NCBI GenBank assembly: GCA_011524905.1 | Contig: WTJI01000020.1 | Span: 10,747-74,746 of the forward strand | From: Flavobacteriales bacterium | GTDB lineage: Bacteria > Bacteroidota > Bacteroidia > Flavobacteriales > Flavobacteriaceae | Length of the DNA: 64,000 nt | Direction: 5' to 3' | Part shown: in pieces, positions 8,156 through 16,028 of the stretch | Layout: every line of letters starts with the position of its first letter | Position numbering within the stretch: position 1 is the stretch's first letter | Position numbers and translations under genes: made by a program | The notes under the pieces: model-generated | What the model was told of the DNA's origin: nothing | The model's database searches: none | Seen by the model: the letters and a program-made list of their open reading frames with translations, nothing else

Positions 8156-9453
8156 CAGGCAACTTTTTTACTGAAGGAAGCTTTACGAATTTGAACTTTC
8201 AGATCACGGATAAACTTGTGAAAATCTACTGTGATGCGGTGTCTACTTGTATTGATTTGACGCATATGCGGGTGGCTCACCTCCCGTTGGCAAAGCTGTT
8301 GAATATTAGTGGGGCGTTGCCATTGCCCTGTCAAAGCCAAGGCAGCCAACTTACTTTGTTGTTCTGCACCAGGCCATATACATCCTAAGGGCTGAAACAT
8401 CCCAATGAAATACAAATTGTCATAAGTGGGATGAAACATTTTTAGATACAAAGGCACGGGGCCTTGACTGTAATCAATAACCGCAGGATCAAAAAAGGGA
8501 TGCGCCAAAACATAGCCTGTACAAGCCACAACCGTATCAAATTCTTCTTGACTCCCATCGGTAAAATGCACCTTTTTCCCCTCAAAGCGTTCGATATCGG
8601 GCTTGGGCGTCACTTTGCCATGACGGATTTTATACAGTAGTTCACTGTTTACAGTAGGATGGGTGGCGCCAAATTTATGGGTTACTTGGGGTAGGCCATA
8701 CCATTGATTAGGACCAGTGGCGATTTTGATCATAATTCCTGCCAGAAAATTTCGCAGACGCACAGGGAGAAAAGTCATCTTTGAGGCAATCACGTCAGAA
8801 GGTTTTCCCATGATAAATTTAGGTAATATGCGGTACCCTCTTCGCCAGCTGATGGCCGTCTTGGAACTGACGCGACTTGTTTCAACAGCTACGTCACAGG
8901 CCGAATTACCACCACCAATAACCAATACTTTCTGACCTTCGAAAGGGGCTGCTTTTTTATATTGATGCGCATGCATAAATTGTCCTGTAAACTTTCCTGG
9001 GTAGCTGGGATAATTGGGTTGCCAATGGTGGCCATTGCAAACGACTAAGTCCGAAAACAACTCCGTTTTTTCTTGCCCCTTGCAAGTTGTTGTAACAGCC
9101 CAGTCCCCGTTTGGCTTCCGTTGACAGCGAACAACCAAAGTGTTAAACTCAATTAGTGGATACAAATCAAAATATCGCGCATAAGCCTGGAAATAGTTTC
9201 GCAATTCACTGTGGGAAGGATAATCAGCTACTTCAGGATCAAACGGAAAATCTGCGTATGCTGATAGGGATTTAGAGCTTATGATATGGGTGGTTTCAAA
9301 AACACTGGAGTGGCTTTCACTTTCGTTGTAAATCCAATTGCCCCCCACATCGGCGTTAAAATCATAGGCCACCACATGTAGGCCTTGCTCACGGATATTT
9401 TTGATGGCTGTTATTCCAGAAGGACCCGCCCCTATCACACATACTCGCTTCAT
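8155..9453 (-). CDS. Flavin-containing monooxygenase (FMO/Baeyer-Villiger type)
   Basis: FAD- and NADPH-dependent monooxygenase of 432 residues. The N-terminal dinucleotide fold carries 'VIGAGPSGITA' (FAD). The FMO identifying sequence appears as 'FTGQFMHAHQYK' (FxGxxxHxxxY). A second Rossmann motif 'VLVIGGGNSACDVA' binds NADPH. 'VVACTGYVLAHPFF' matches the conserved ATG/CTG-Y motif of class B flavin monooxygenases. It could oxygenate a soft heteroatom (for example trimethylamine or sulfides, typical for marine bacteria) or act as a Baeyer-Villiger enzyme; the sequence alone does not decide. It is the first gene of a two-gene operon with the hydrolase, overlapping it by one base. Confidence 0.9.
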   Translation of the reverse strand: MKRVCVIGAGPSGITAIKNIREQGLHVVAYDFNADVGGNWIYNESESHSSVFETTHIISSKSLSAYADFPFDPEVADYPSHSELRNYFQAYARYFDLYPLIEFNTLVVRCQRKPNGDWAVTTTCKGQEKTELFSDLVVCNGHHWQPNYPSYPGKFTGQFMHAHQYKKAAPFEGQKVLVIGGGNSACDVAVETSRVSSKTAISWRRGYRILPKFIMGKPSDVIASKMTFLPVRLRNFLAGIMIKIATGPNQWYGLPQVTHKFGATHPTVNSELLYKIRHGKVTPKPDIERFEGKKVHFTDGSQEEFDTVVACTGYVLAHPFFDPAVIDYSQGPVPLYLKMFHPTYDNLYFIGMFQPLGCIWPGAEQQSKLAALALTGQWQRPTNIQQLCQREVSHPHMRQINTSRHRITVDFHKFIRDLKVQIRKASFSKKVA

Positions 9454-9528
9454 ACTTCTTTTTCAAATGCAGCAGAAGATACGATTTTAATGTGTCAATG
9501 TTAAAATTTTGATTCCCAAACCCCTAAC

Positions 9529-11946
9529 TCAAAACTGAATTTTATATAAGATATCCAAAAAGAAACCCAGTTGATTGACATCATTTATTTGGTTGTTGGT
9601 CTCGTTAAAACGTCGGATAAATAGGTTCTCACGATTGCTAATATTCAATAAGTCGACAGACCATTCTTGGCTAATTTTTTTCTTCCCTTGACTGCGTAAA
9701 CCCAATTTTAAATCCCAGCGAAAGTAATCACTGTATTGAGAACCAAAAGCATTGGTCTCATCATAGACTTCTGTACCATTGTTAGCAATAGTCGCGGCCA
9801 AATCAATTGGAGTATAATAGCCTCCACCCGCACCCGTAACTTTCGTATTGATAAAAAAAGTATACCGAGAAGCATTACCTTTAAATTGAAAAGGAAATTC
9901 TCTACCTGCCAAAGCATTATACACATAGCCATTGTTAAAAGCCGTATTCCGTTCGACTCCATCACTTGCTATATAAGTAGAATCAAAACTACTGGCCGAA
10001 AAAAGTAAGTAATAGTTTTTGTTAAAGTAACGCTCTAGGGTCATTTCTATTCCATAGTTACTACCACTTCCCGCATTAACCAAATTACCTCTTCGGGTAA
10101 ATCGAAAATTAGCGCCTTCATTAATGGCTGAGTAAGTGCTCGGAAAGGCTTCTACGGCTATATCTTGCAACTCTTGTAAATAAACCTCAGTTTGTAAAGT
10201 CCAGTTAGGATGAAGATTCCATCTGTGCGCGAAAATGTAGTGAAAACTCTTACTATTATCCAAGTCTAAATTGGATGCGTTATAACTATCAGTAACAGGA
10301 TCATAACTGGTGTAAAAAAGAAGGGGAAGCTGTTGCACTTGGGTTTGCTTACCAAAAGAGGCACTCAGTTTGTGGCGCTGATTTGGCGTCCAACTGACAC
10401 CGCCTCGCGGTTCGAATGTTTGGTTTTGGTTGAGTGAAAAATACTGGCTGTGTAATCCTAAATGAAGATCCCATTGTTCCGAAAATCGATACTTCATCTG
10501 TCCATATAGCTGAAGCTGTTGGTAGCTCCCATCAAAGTCAGCAACAGTACGAAAATCAGCTAATCCATCTCCGTCCAAATCTTGAATCTCATCAGGCTGA
10601 AGGTTGTCTCGATTTTGAATCTGACTCAGGGCTGCTGACTGTGTCAACAGCAGCCCCGTTCTGAGGGTCGTTTTGGTGTTGAGCTTACTGTTGAGAACCG
10701 TAGCAAATTGCAAGTTTTGCTTTTCATCCACCAAGTCCAAAGTGCGATACTTAAGTGCCTCAGAGGTTGAACGCAAATAATTATCTTGAACCACTTCATT
10801 CTTACTACTCGTATAGGCTAAAGTTGTTTTTAAGTAGGTACGATCGCTTAAATAATTTTTATAGGTCAAGCCAAGTACGGCCAATTGAGATTTGTTATAC
10901 AAGTCTTCATTAGGGTTGGCAAACAAGTCATCATCATCAGTCTGATCACTCAAAAAATCAATGTTACTGGCTCCTGCCATCCCAAAAAATGCAAGCTGCC
11001 CACCTGCAAGCTTTCCTAAATCCAATTTAAAGGAAAGGTCTTGGTAGTTGGGTATCGCATTGGTGCCTATGGGAATTATGTTAAGACTGGTTAGTGCATA
11101 GCGATAACTGACCAAATAACTTCTATTACTGTCTTTTTGAAGTGGCCCTTCTATTTCCAATTCAACACCACCAGTAGCATGCATCTGGGCCGTGATTTCG
11201 AGTTCATCAAAATTACCGCTACGAAAATAAACATCAAAAACCCCAGAGGTAACATCGCCATATTCTGCAGGAAAAGCGCCTCTTAAAAAGTTGGAAGTCT
11301 TTAATAAATTGATGTTGAGTGCAGACACAGGCCCACCTGTAGTTCCAGCAACAGCAAAGTGATTGGGGTTGGGAATGGGTACTCCTTCTAAGCGCCACAA
11401 TACCCCAGAAGGTGAATTCCCGCGAACCAATATATCATTTCGGGAATCATCTGTATTGAGTACGCCAGCATAACTTCTCGCTAAACGAGCTAAATCGCGT
11501 CTGCCTCCAGAAAAACGCTCAATGGTCTCTACATCTAATTGCTGCGCACTATTTACAGCCATTTTGTCCAACATCCCTGTGGGCGCTTTACTATCGGACA
11601 ATTGAACGACAACCTCATCCAAAGCTGATAGGTCTTCTTGTAAAAAAACTTCTACCACAGCGGCTTTCCCAGCACTGATAATCAACTCAGGCAAGACCTT
11701 TGACTTGTAGCCCAAGTAACGAATTTCAAAAGACTGCCGACCATAAGGAACGTCTTCCAATACAAAACGACCATTTTCATCTGTTGTAGCACCCTTTGTA
11801 GAATAGCTCCCATCTGTATTTAGTAAAATGACAGAAACGTCAGGTAAAGCGCGTTCAGAATCCAAATCCTTTACAATTCCTTTAAACTGTTGCTGAGCAT
11901 GAATGGAAGCCACTCCAATAAAAAGTAGTACAAGAATTTTTTTCAT
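9529..11946 (-). CDS. TonB-dependent outer-membrane receptor with CarboxypepD-like N-terminal domain
   Basis: Outer-membrane active transporter of about 805 residues. The signal peptide (MKKILVLLFIGVASIHAQ) is followed by a carboxypeptidase-regulatory-like beta-sandwich ('FKGIVKDLDSERALPDVSV'), a plug domain ('RNDILVRGNSPSGVLWRLEG') and a 22-strand-type barrel ending in the aromatic terminal strand 'GFFLDILYKIQF'. I moved the start from the track's TTG at 11994 to the ATG at 11946, which gives a canonical signal peptide and removes overlap with the upstream gene. No SusD follows, so it is not a classic polysaccharide-locus pair; the ligand could be a siderophore, peptide or sugar. It lies 40 bases downstream of the DUF6503 gene and is probably co-transcribed with it. 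Confidence 0.93.
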   Translation of the reverse strand: MKKILVLLFIGVASIHAQQQFKGIVKDLDSERALPDVSVILLNTDGSYSTKGATTDENGRFVLEDVPYGRQSFEIRYLGYKSKVLPELIISAGKAAVVEVFLQEDLSALDEVVVQLSDSKAPTGMLDKMAVNSAQQLDVETIERFSGGRRDLARLARSYAGVLNTDDSRNDILVRGNSPSGVLWRLEGVPIPNPNHFAVAGTTGGPVSALNINLLKTSNFLRGAFPAEYGDVTSGVFDVYFRSGNFDELEITAQMHATGGVELEIEGPLQKDSNRSYLVSYRYALTSLNIIPIGTNAIPNYQDLSFKLDLGKLAGGQLAFFGMAGASNIDFLSDQTDDDDLFANPNEDLYNKSQLAVLGLTYKNYLSDRTYLKTTLAYTSSKNEVVQDNYLRSTSEALKYRTLDLVDEKQNLQFATVLNSKLNTKTTLRTGLLLTQSAALSQIQNRDNLQPDEIQDLDGDGLADFRTVADFDGSYQQLQLYGQMKYRFSEQWDLHLGLHSQYFSLNQNQTFEPRGGVSWTPNQRHKLSASFGKQTQVQQLPLLFYTSYDPVTDSYNASNLDLDNSKSFHYIFAHRWNLHPNWTLQTEVYLQELQDIAVEAFPSTYSAINEGANFRFTRRGNLVNAGSGSNYGIEMTLERYFNKNYYLLFSASSFDSTYIASDGVERNTAFNNGYVYNALAGREFPFQFKGNASRYTFFINTKVTGAGGGYYTPIDLAATIANNGTEVYDETNAFGSQYSDYFRWDLKLGLRSQGKKKISQEWSVDLLNISNRENLFIRRFNETNNQINDVNQLGFFLDILYKIQF

Positions 11947-11986
11947 GAATAGTGAGATTCTGTATAAAAATAAAGTGAGAGTAGAT

Positions 11987-12700
11987 TTATTCAACGACTA
12001 AAGTATCCGTCCCCAGAAATGTATTATCTGCATTGGTGTACCATGAACGTATTTTGGGCAACCTCATTCCGTTGAGGACAACCTCATCTGCAAGCAATAT
12101 GTATTCACCATCATTTTGAGTTTCGTCATGATAAAATTTATAATGTCGCAATTGGTAGGTTGCGGTGTCAAAATAAAAGTACCAGCGATCGGTACCCACG
12201 GCTTCATCATAATCTACGCGAAGACAATAATAAGTATCGTCCATAAACTCTTTCTTTTCGACAATAGGGTAGAGACGTGTTCCAGGATCTTGAAGTTTCA
12301 TGGGTAGGCCATACAAGTAGGTGTAATAATTCCGCATCTTGTTAGTACGTTCACAATTAAGCCTATATTTTTCGGCAATGTCCTCTGAAATATCTGAATC
12401 CCCTTCAAAGAAGTGTTGGCATTTACCTTTGTCCCAAACAGATGTGGTCGTTACACCATCCTGTTGGACATCACTTTTAAAGTAATTTTTGGGAAGACTA
12501 ATTTCCAATTCCGTATGCCGTAATGGTCGCGATGGTGTTTCCATTTCGACAATCAGTTGACCCTCAAAAGTTGCCCATTGGCCATTGGGGTCGTGATAGG
12601 CTATGCTTTTCTTGAGTAAGTCTTCTGCTGAAATACCCTGCCCCATAGTTACATTAGTGGTAAACGTAAGAATGGCGACACTTATCTTTAAAAACTTCAA
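11987..12700 (-). CDS. DUF6503 family secreted protein
   Basis: A 237-residue exported protein with signal peptide (ending near 'TMGQ') and a LolA/outer-membrane-lipoprotein-sorting-like fold. It opens 'AEDLLKKSIAYHDPNGQW', a signature I associate with DUF6503 in flavobacteria, and has repeated beta-hairpins ('YYCLRVDYDEA', 'WYFYFDTATYQLRHYKFY'). The role of the family is unknown; a lipid- or ligand-binding shuttle in the periplasm is plausible from the fold. It is encoded 40 bases upstream of a TonB-dependent receptor on the same strand, which suggests a shared job. Confidence 0.82.
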   Translation of the reverse strand: MKFLKISVAILTFTTNVTMGQGISAEDLLKKSIAYHDPNGQWATFEGQLIVEMETPSRPLRHTELEISLPKNYFKSDVQQDGVTTTSVWDKGKCQHFFEGDSDISEDIAEKYRLNCERTNKMRNYYTYLYGLPMKLQDPGTRLYPIVEKKEFMDDTYYCLRVDYDEAVGTDRWYFYFDTATYQLRHYKFYHDETQNDGEYILLADEVVLNGMRLPKIRSWYTNADNTFLGTDTLVVE

Positions 12701-13028
12701 AACACTATTACTTTATCTGTTAAAATTAAACAAATACATCTAACCAAAAGCCATAAGTGCAAAACAACCGAACAGTGCAACTTATGAATTGATAAAGGTG
12801 TCTTTCACATTGAACGACTCGTTTTTTGCAAGTGTAAAAGAAATGTCGTAACTTACTGGAAATCACTAAAAATGATTTTGCTTGGGCTGACGTTTTTCCC
12901 TGCCTTTGTTGCAATTATGTCTTGTTTTGACAATAACATTAGTAAATTACTTCCCGCACTAAGGTTCAGTTTTTTTGTCAAGTGAAAACAGATAGACCAA
13001 GCAAAACCCTTTTTATTTATTAATAGCT
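12701..13028. other. Intergenic stretch without a supported gene
   Basis: About 330 bases between the divergent DUF6503 gene and the Cys-rich small ORF. I see no terminator, RNA gene or convincing long frame. A 37-codon hydrophobic frame (12872-12985, 'MILLGLTFFPAFVAIMSC') is possible but lacks supporting signals. The stretch probably holds promoters for both flanking genes. Confidence 0.6.
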
Positions 13029-13136
13029 ATGAAAAAAGAAACAAAACCACAACCCATCAACCCAGAGTGCTGCTGTGGCGAGTCACTCAACCCAGATGGT
13101 AGTTGCGATCACTTTGGAAATTACCACTGCCATTAG
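13029..13136 (+). CDS. 35-residue Cys/His-rich small protein, candidate metal binder
   Basis: Too short for the ORF track. The frame from ATG 13029 to TAG 13134-13136 encodes a peptide with 'NPECCCGESLN', 'GSCDHFG' and the end 'NYHCH': five cysteines and three histidines in 35 residues, preceded by a lysine-rich start. Such composition suggests a Zn- or Cu-binding micro-protein. It is the first of four small co-directional genes, but 90 bases separate it from the next. I do not recognise the family; the coding call rests on composition and on an ATG start in a gap otherwise empty. Confidence 0.5.
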   Translation: MKKETKPQPINPECCCGESLNPDGSCDHFGNYHCH

Positions 13137-13226
13137 TGCATAAATAAGTATCAATCTGTCTTTGCAGACTGTTTTGGATTTGTTGGGAATAGTTTATTTT
13201 GGTAACCTATTTTGTAACTTTCAGTA

Positions 13227-13433
13227 ATGAAAAATGCGTTTACCAAACATCCCAATTCCGTAGGAGAAAGCTATCTCCAACACCTGTGTTTTGCTTTTCT
13301 CACTGGATTCAAACTTATCGGCTGGGGTTGTATTGCAATCATCCATGGTATCTTTCCGTTTACTTTTACTACCTATGTTTCTGAGCGTATCAAAAAACTT
13401 TACCAAAAAATCACCCAAAGACAAGCAAGCTAA
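13227..13433 (+). CDS. DUF6356 family small membrane protein
   Basis: A 68-residue protein starting 'MKNAFTKHPNSVGESYLQHL', the characteristic opening of the DUF6356 family. One or two hydrophobic segments follow ('FAFLTGFKLIGWGCIAIIHG', about residues 22-42), and the basic C-terminus is 'SERIKKLYQKITQRQ'. The function of the family is unknown. The downstream small membrane gene starts 10 bases after its stop, so they are likely one transcript with the HNH gene. Confidence 0.75.
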   Translation: MKNAFTKHPNSVGESYLQHLCFAFLTGFKLIGWGCIAIIHGIFPFTFTTYVSERIKKLYQKITQRQAS

Positions 13434-13443
13434 ATTACCCTTT

Positions 13444-13626
13444 ATGTACCGAAAAATTTGGATCAAACGAATGGAAAGATTGATGCTGATGTTTGCGGCT
13501 TTAGGATTTTCTACCCAGCAATTTTTACCTGAAACTGTTGGCCTTATTTTTTATGGTTTGGGATTTCTGTGCTTTGTTTTATGGCTGTTTTTTCTCCTTA
13601 AAAAACCGCCTCCCCAAAAATATTAA
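13444..13626 (+). CDS. Small membrane protein of unknown function (60 residues)
   Basis: The track lists a longer frame from 13291, but that overlaps the DUF6356 gene. The ATG at 13444 gives a 60-residue protein with a basic start (MYRKIWIKRMERL), a hydrophobic stretch and a strong transmembrane helix (about residues 32-52, 'VGLIFYGLGFLCFVLWLFFL') followed by a lysine/proline tail. The stop sits one base before the ATG of the HNH gene. No family recognised; the tight spacing on both sides supports it as real. Confidence 0.6.
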   Translation: MYRKIWIKRMERLMLMFAALGFSTQQFLPETVGLIFYGLGFLCFVLWLFFLLKKPPPQKY

Positions 13627-13627
13627 A

Positions 13628-14005
13628 ATGACCTTGCTATCAGCATCTTTGGGCTTATGGTTAACTGCCCTATGCCTCCTAGGCGGTTTCGTAATCTTGG
13701 TCCCTTATGCCCGATGGAAAGTCAATCAAATAAAGAAAAGAGACCAGCAATACGCACAGACTCGAGGATGGAGCTATGAAGAACTCCAAGAAGTCCGTAA
13801 ACGCAAACGAAACCGCAAAATTCCTGCTTCCCATCGCAAACAAGTTCTCCGTAGAGATCTATACCAATGTCAACATTGTGGTAGCTCATCCGGCTTAAGT
13901 GTTGATCATATTTTCCCCTTTTCAAGAGGTGGTGGCCACGAAATTGAAAACCTACAAGTTTTGTGCAAAAGTTGTAATCAAAAAAAATCAGATGCACTCC
14001 CCTAA
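13628..14005 (+). CDS. Membrane-anchored HNH endonuclease
   Basis: A 125-residue protein. An N-terminal transmembrane helix (about residues 5-27, 'SASLGLWLTALCLLGGFVIL') is followed by a basic helix-rich linker and a C-terminal HNH nuclease fold with 'CQHCG', 'SVDHIFPFSRGG', 'ENLQVLCKSCNQKK'. The catalytic His, the Asn and both zinc-type CxxC pairs are present. I placed the start at ATG 13628, not the track's 13538, because the longer version overlaps the small membrane protein. Role unknown: such nucleases occur in defence, DNA uptake and mobile elements, and the membrane anchor would place the nuclease at the inner membrane. It ends the cluster of four small genes. Confidence 0.82.
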   Translation: MTLLSASLGLWLTALCLLGGFVILVPYARWKVNQIKKRDQQYAQTRGWSYEELQEVRKRKRNRKIPASHRKQVLRRDLYQCQHCGSSSGLSVDHIFPFSRGGGHEIENLQVLCKSCNQKKSDALP

Positions 14006-14043
14006 ATTATCGTAAAATTCAAACGCTTTCATTTCTCAATCAG

Positions 14044-14051
14044 TAAATTTG
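14044..14051 (+). promoter_or_regulatory. -7 promoter element (TAnnTTTG) of the GH16 gene
   Basis: TAAATTTG is an exact match to the flavobacterial -7 consensus and lies 23 bases before the ATG of the GH16 gene. No clear -33 TTG was seen at the expected distance, so the call is tentative. Confidence 0.4.
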
Positions 14052-14074
14052 AAACATTAATTCAATCGTAAATC

Positions 14075-14866
14075 ATGTCCTTGTACCACACAATTTTTCT
14101 TGTTACGCTTTATTTTTCTTTCCCCACAAATGGAGCATACCAACTCATTTGGAGTGATGAATTTAATCAAAATTCACGTCAAATTGATGCAACAAAGTGG
14201 TTTCTAGAAACCCAAGCCCCAAACAATGGACGTTGGTACAACAACGAAAAACAACATTATACAGACCGACTTGATAATGTTTATGTGAGTGATGGCACTT
14301 TGAAAATTGTTGCAAAAAAAGAGAACTACACGCATTCAGGTACCCAGCTAGCCTACACATCTGCACGACTCAATTCCAAAGTTTCTTTTACCTATGGAAA
14401 AGTTGTTGTACGCGCCAAACTCCCCAAAGCACAAGGAACCTGGCCTGCCATTTGGATGCTCGGCAGTAACCTTGAAACCGTTGGATGGCCCGCCTGTGGT
14501 GAAATCGATATCATGGAGCAACTCTTCGAAAATCAACAAATGGTACAGTGTGCTGTACACACACCAGCCACCCACGGGGACAATACCATAGTCAAACAAA
14601 TTAATGTGTCCGACGTCACCCAAAATTTCCACGAATATGGGATGGTATGGACAGCAGAAAAAATTGAATTTTTTGTCGACGGACAACACTACTTTACCTA
14701 TGAACCAAAAAATAAAACCCCACAAAACTGGCCTTACTTCAACGACCAATACATTCTCCTAAATATTGCCATGGGAGGGAATTTGGGCGGTAAAATAGCG
14801 GCTGATTTTACACAAGACCAAATGGAAGTAGACTATGTCCGGGTTTATCAACAAATAGCGGAGTAG
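14075..14866 (+). CDS. Glycoside hydrolase family 16 beta-glucanase (laminarinase-like)
   Basis: Endo-acting beta-glucanase of 263 residues with a signal peptide (ending near 'FPTNGA') and a single GH16 jelly-roll domain. The active-site strand 'GEIDIMEQL' supplies nucleophile Glu 143, Asp 145 and acid/base Glu 148. 'WYNNEKQHYTDRLDN' and 'WPAIWMLG' are typical of the laminarinase branch, so beta-1,3-glucan (laminarin, the main diatom storage sugar) is the likely substrate. No extra binding module, no lipobox and no sorting domain. It may cooperate with the GH3 enzyme at the window start, although they are 11 kb apart. Confidence 0.93.
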   Translation: MSLYHTIFLVTLYFSFPTNGAYQLIWSDEFNQNSRQIDATKWFLETQAPNNGRWYNNEKQHYTDRLDNVYVSDGTLKIVAKKENYTHSGTQLAYTSARLNSKVSFTYGKVVVRAKLPKAQGTWPAIWMLGSNLETVGWPACGEIDIMEQLFENQQMVQCAVHTPATHGDNTIVKQINVSDVTQNFHEYGMVWTAEKIEFFVDGQHYFTYEPKNKTPQNWPYFNDQYILLNIAMGGNLGGKIAADFTQDQMEVDYVRVYQQIAE

Positions 14867-14962
14867 AAAATCCACTATCCCTTCAATACATTTCTTTACA
14901 TTGATTTAAAACAAAATATCTAAAAAAAAGTCCTTCTTACATGAAGCGCTGATTTTACTTCT

Positions 14963-15958
14963 TTATGGGAACACCACCAAAAAAGAATAGGGGATGCCTG
15001 TTTTTACATCTCCCATTTGTGCTGGAATCATTTTTGGTAGTTTCTTAACCACCCTTAATGCCTCTTGAGCAAATAGCTCATTTCCTTCTTCTGTGCGTGC
15101 CCTGTAGTCAGAAAGGTTTCCAAAGGCATCTATAAATATCTGTACATACACTCTTATACCCTGTCGTTTCTCAATTTTTGTGTCTGGATACTGAAGCTGA
15201 GATTGGACAAATTGCTGCACATGCTTTTTAAAACACGATTTCTTTTCTTTAGCCACTTCGCAGCCAGGAAAAAGGGGCGCATTGATGTAAGGGCTGTCTA
15301 GATAAATTTCAGACTTAGCATCCTTATCTAGACCTACTGTTCTTCGCATGCTTTCTTTTCTTTTTTTGGCATTTTTAGTAGTAATCACAATGACCCCTGC
15401 ATTACCCTGTAAGCCATATCGTACTGTTTCGGCTAATGAAGAAAGTACCTCAACGTCTACGATGTCATCAAAAGGAATCGGTGGATAGAAACTCCATAAG
15501 GGGATTCCTCTTTGTTGGGCATCTTTTACTGCTTGGTCTGGGATCTCAAATAACTGTCCGTCAACCACAAACAAAGGGATGGTGCGATTGTTATTTATCG
15601 AGTTCACAGCCCGAAGTTGAACCAAGCCTGTGGCAGGACTTAATTGTTGTACCCCCGGGAGCCGATGCTGAATTGCATCTATCAAATTTATTGCCTTTGT
15701 ATCAATGCCATAAGCATTTAATCCCATTTTTTGCCAACGAATACTCTGCTGTAAAGAGTCTATCTGAAAGTCTTGCAACTCAGTTGCGTTAAAAATTGTT
15801 TGAACGCCTTTATTTTCAATAGATAAAGATATTATTGAGTCTTCTGTTACAATGACTTCTTTGAGCGAAATCCCAGTTAAGCTATCCTTTTTTTCTTGGG
15901 CCCAATTGAAATGAACCCAACAAATAAAGAACGCTAACAAAAACAGCTCTCCTCTCAT
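14963..15958 (-). CDS. TonB plug domain fused to TonB C-terminal domain, no beta-barrel
   Basis: A 331-residue secreted protein. After the signal peptide (ending 'HFNWAQ') comes a segment with 'SLKEVIVTED', then a TonB-receptor plug-like domain (about residues 95-205; 'LVQLRAVNSINNNRTIPLFV', 'GLQGNAGVIVITTK'). The C-terminal domain (about 235-331) resembles TonB_C: 'YPDTKIEKRQGIRVYVQIFI', 'ALRVVKKLPKMIPAQMGDV'. The 22-strand barrel that normally follows a plug is absent, and there is no N-terminal membrane anchor like that of true TonB. Related plug/TonB_C pairs occur behind M56 BlaR1-type domains in Bacteroidota; here the M56 part is missing. Function unknown; it may interact with TonB-dependent receptors or their TonB boxes. 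Confidence 0.8.
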   Translation of the reverse strand: MRGELFLLAFFICWVHFNWAQEKKDSLTGISLKEVIVTEDSIISLSIENKGVQTIFNATELQDFQIDSLQQSIRWQKMGLNAYGIDTKAINLIDAIQHRLPGVQQLSPATGLVQLRAVNSINNNRTIPLFVVDGQLFEIPDQAVKDAQQRGIPLWSFYPPIPFDDIVDVEVLSSLAETVRYGLQGNAGVIVITTKNAKKRKESMRRTVGLDKDAKSEIYLDSPYINAPLFPGCEVAKEKKSCFKKHVQQFVQSQLQYPDTKIEKRQGIRVYVQIFIDAFGNLSDYRARTEEGNELFAQEALRVVKKLPKMIPAQMGDVKTGIPYSFLVVFP

Positions 15959-15988
15959 TTTTCACAAGATTTTTTATAGGGAATGTAT

Positions 15989-16017
15989 AAAAAAAAGCCC
16001 CCTTTTCAAAGGAGGCT
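15989..16017 (-). terminator. Terminator of the 16029-16748 gene
   Basis: On the minus strand AGCCTCCTTT / AAAGGGGGCT forms a hairpin followed by eight T. It lies about 12 bases after the stop of the upstream minus-strand gene and separates it from the plug-TonB gene. Confidence 0.85.
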
Positions 16018-16028
16018 AAAAATGAAGT

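Noticed and set aside
12872-12985. 37-codon hydrophobic frame in the gap before the Cys-rich ORF
   Set aside because: No basic N-terminus, no spacing to neighbours and no recognisable motif; could arise by chance in AT-rich DNA.
14348-14749. 133-codon minus-strand ORF opposite the GH16 gene
   Set aside because: Shadow of GH16; no signal or homologous motif.
494-14866. GH3 and GH16 genes as one laminarin utilisation locus
   Set aside because: They are 11 kb apart, with unrelated genes and separate transcription units between them and no SusCD pair, so a shared locus is not supported, though the enzymes could still cooperate.
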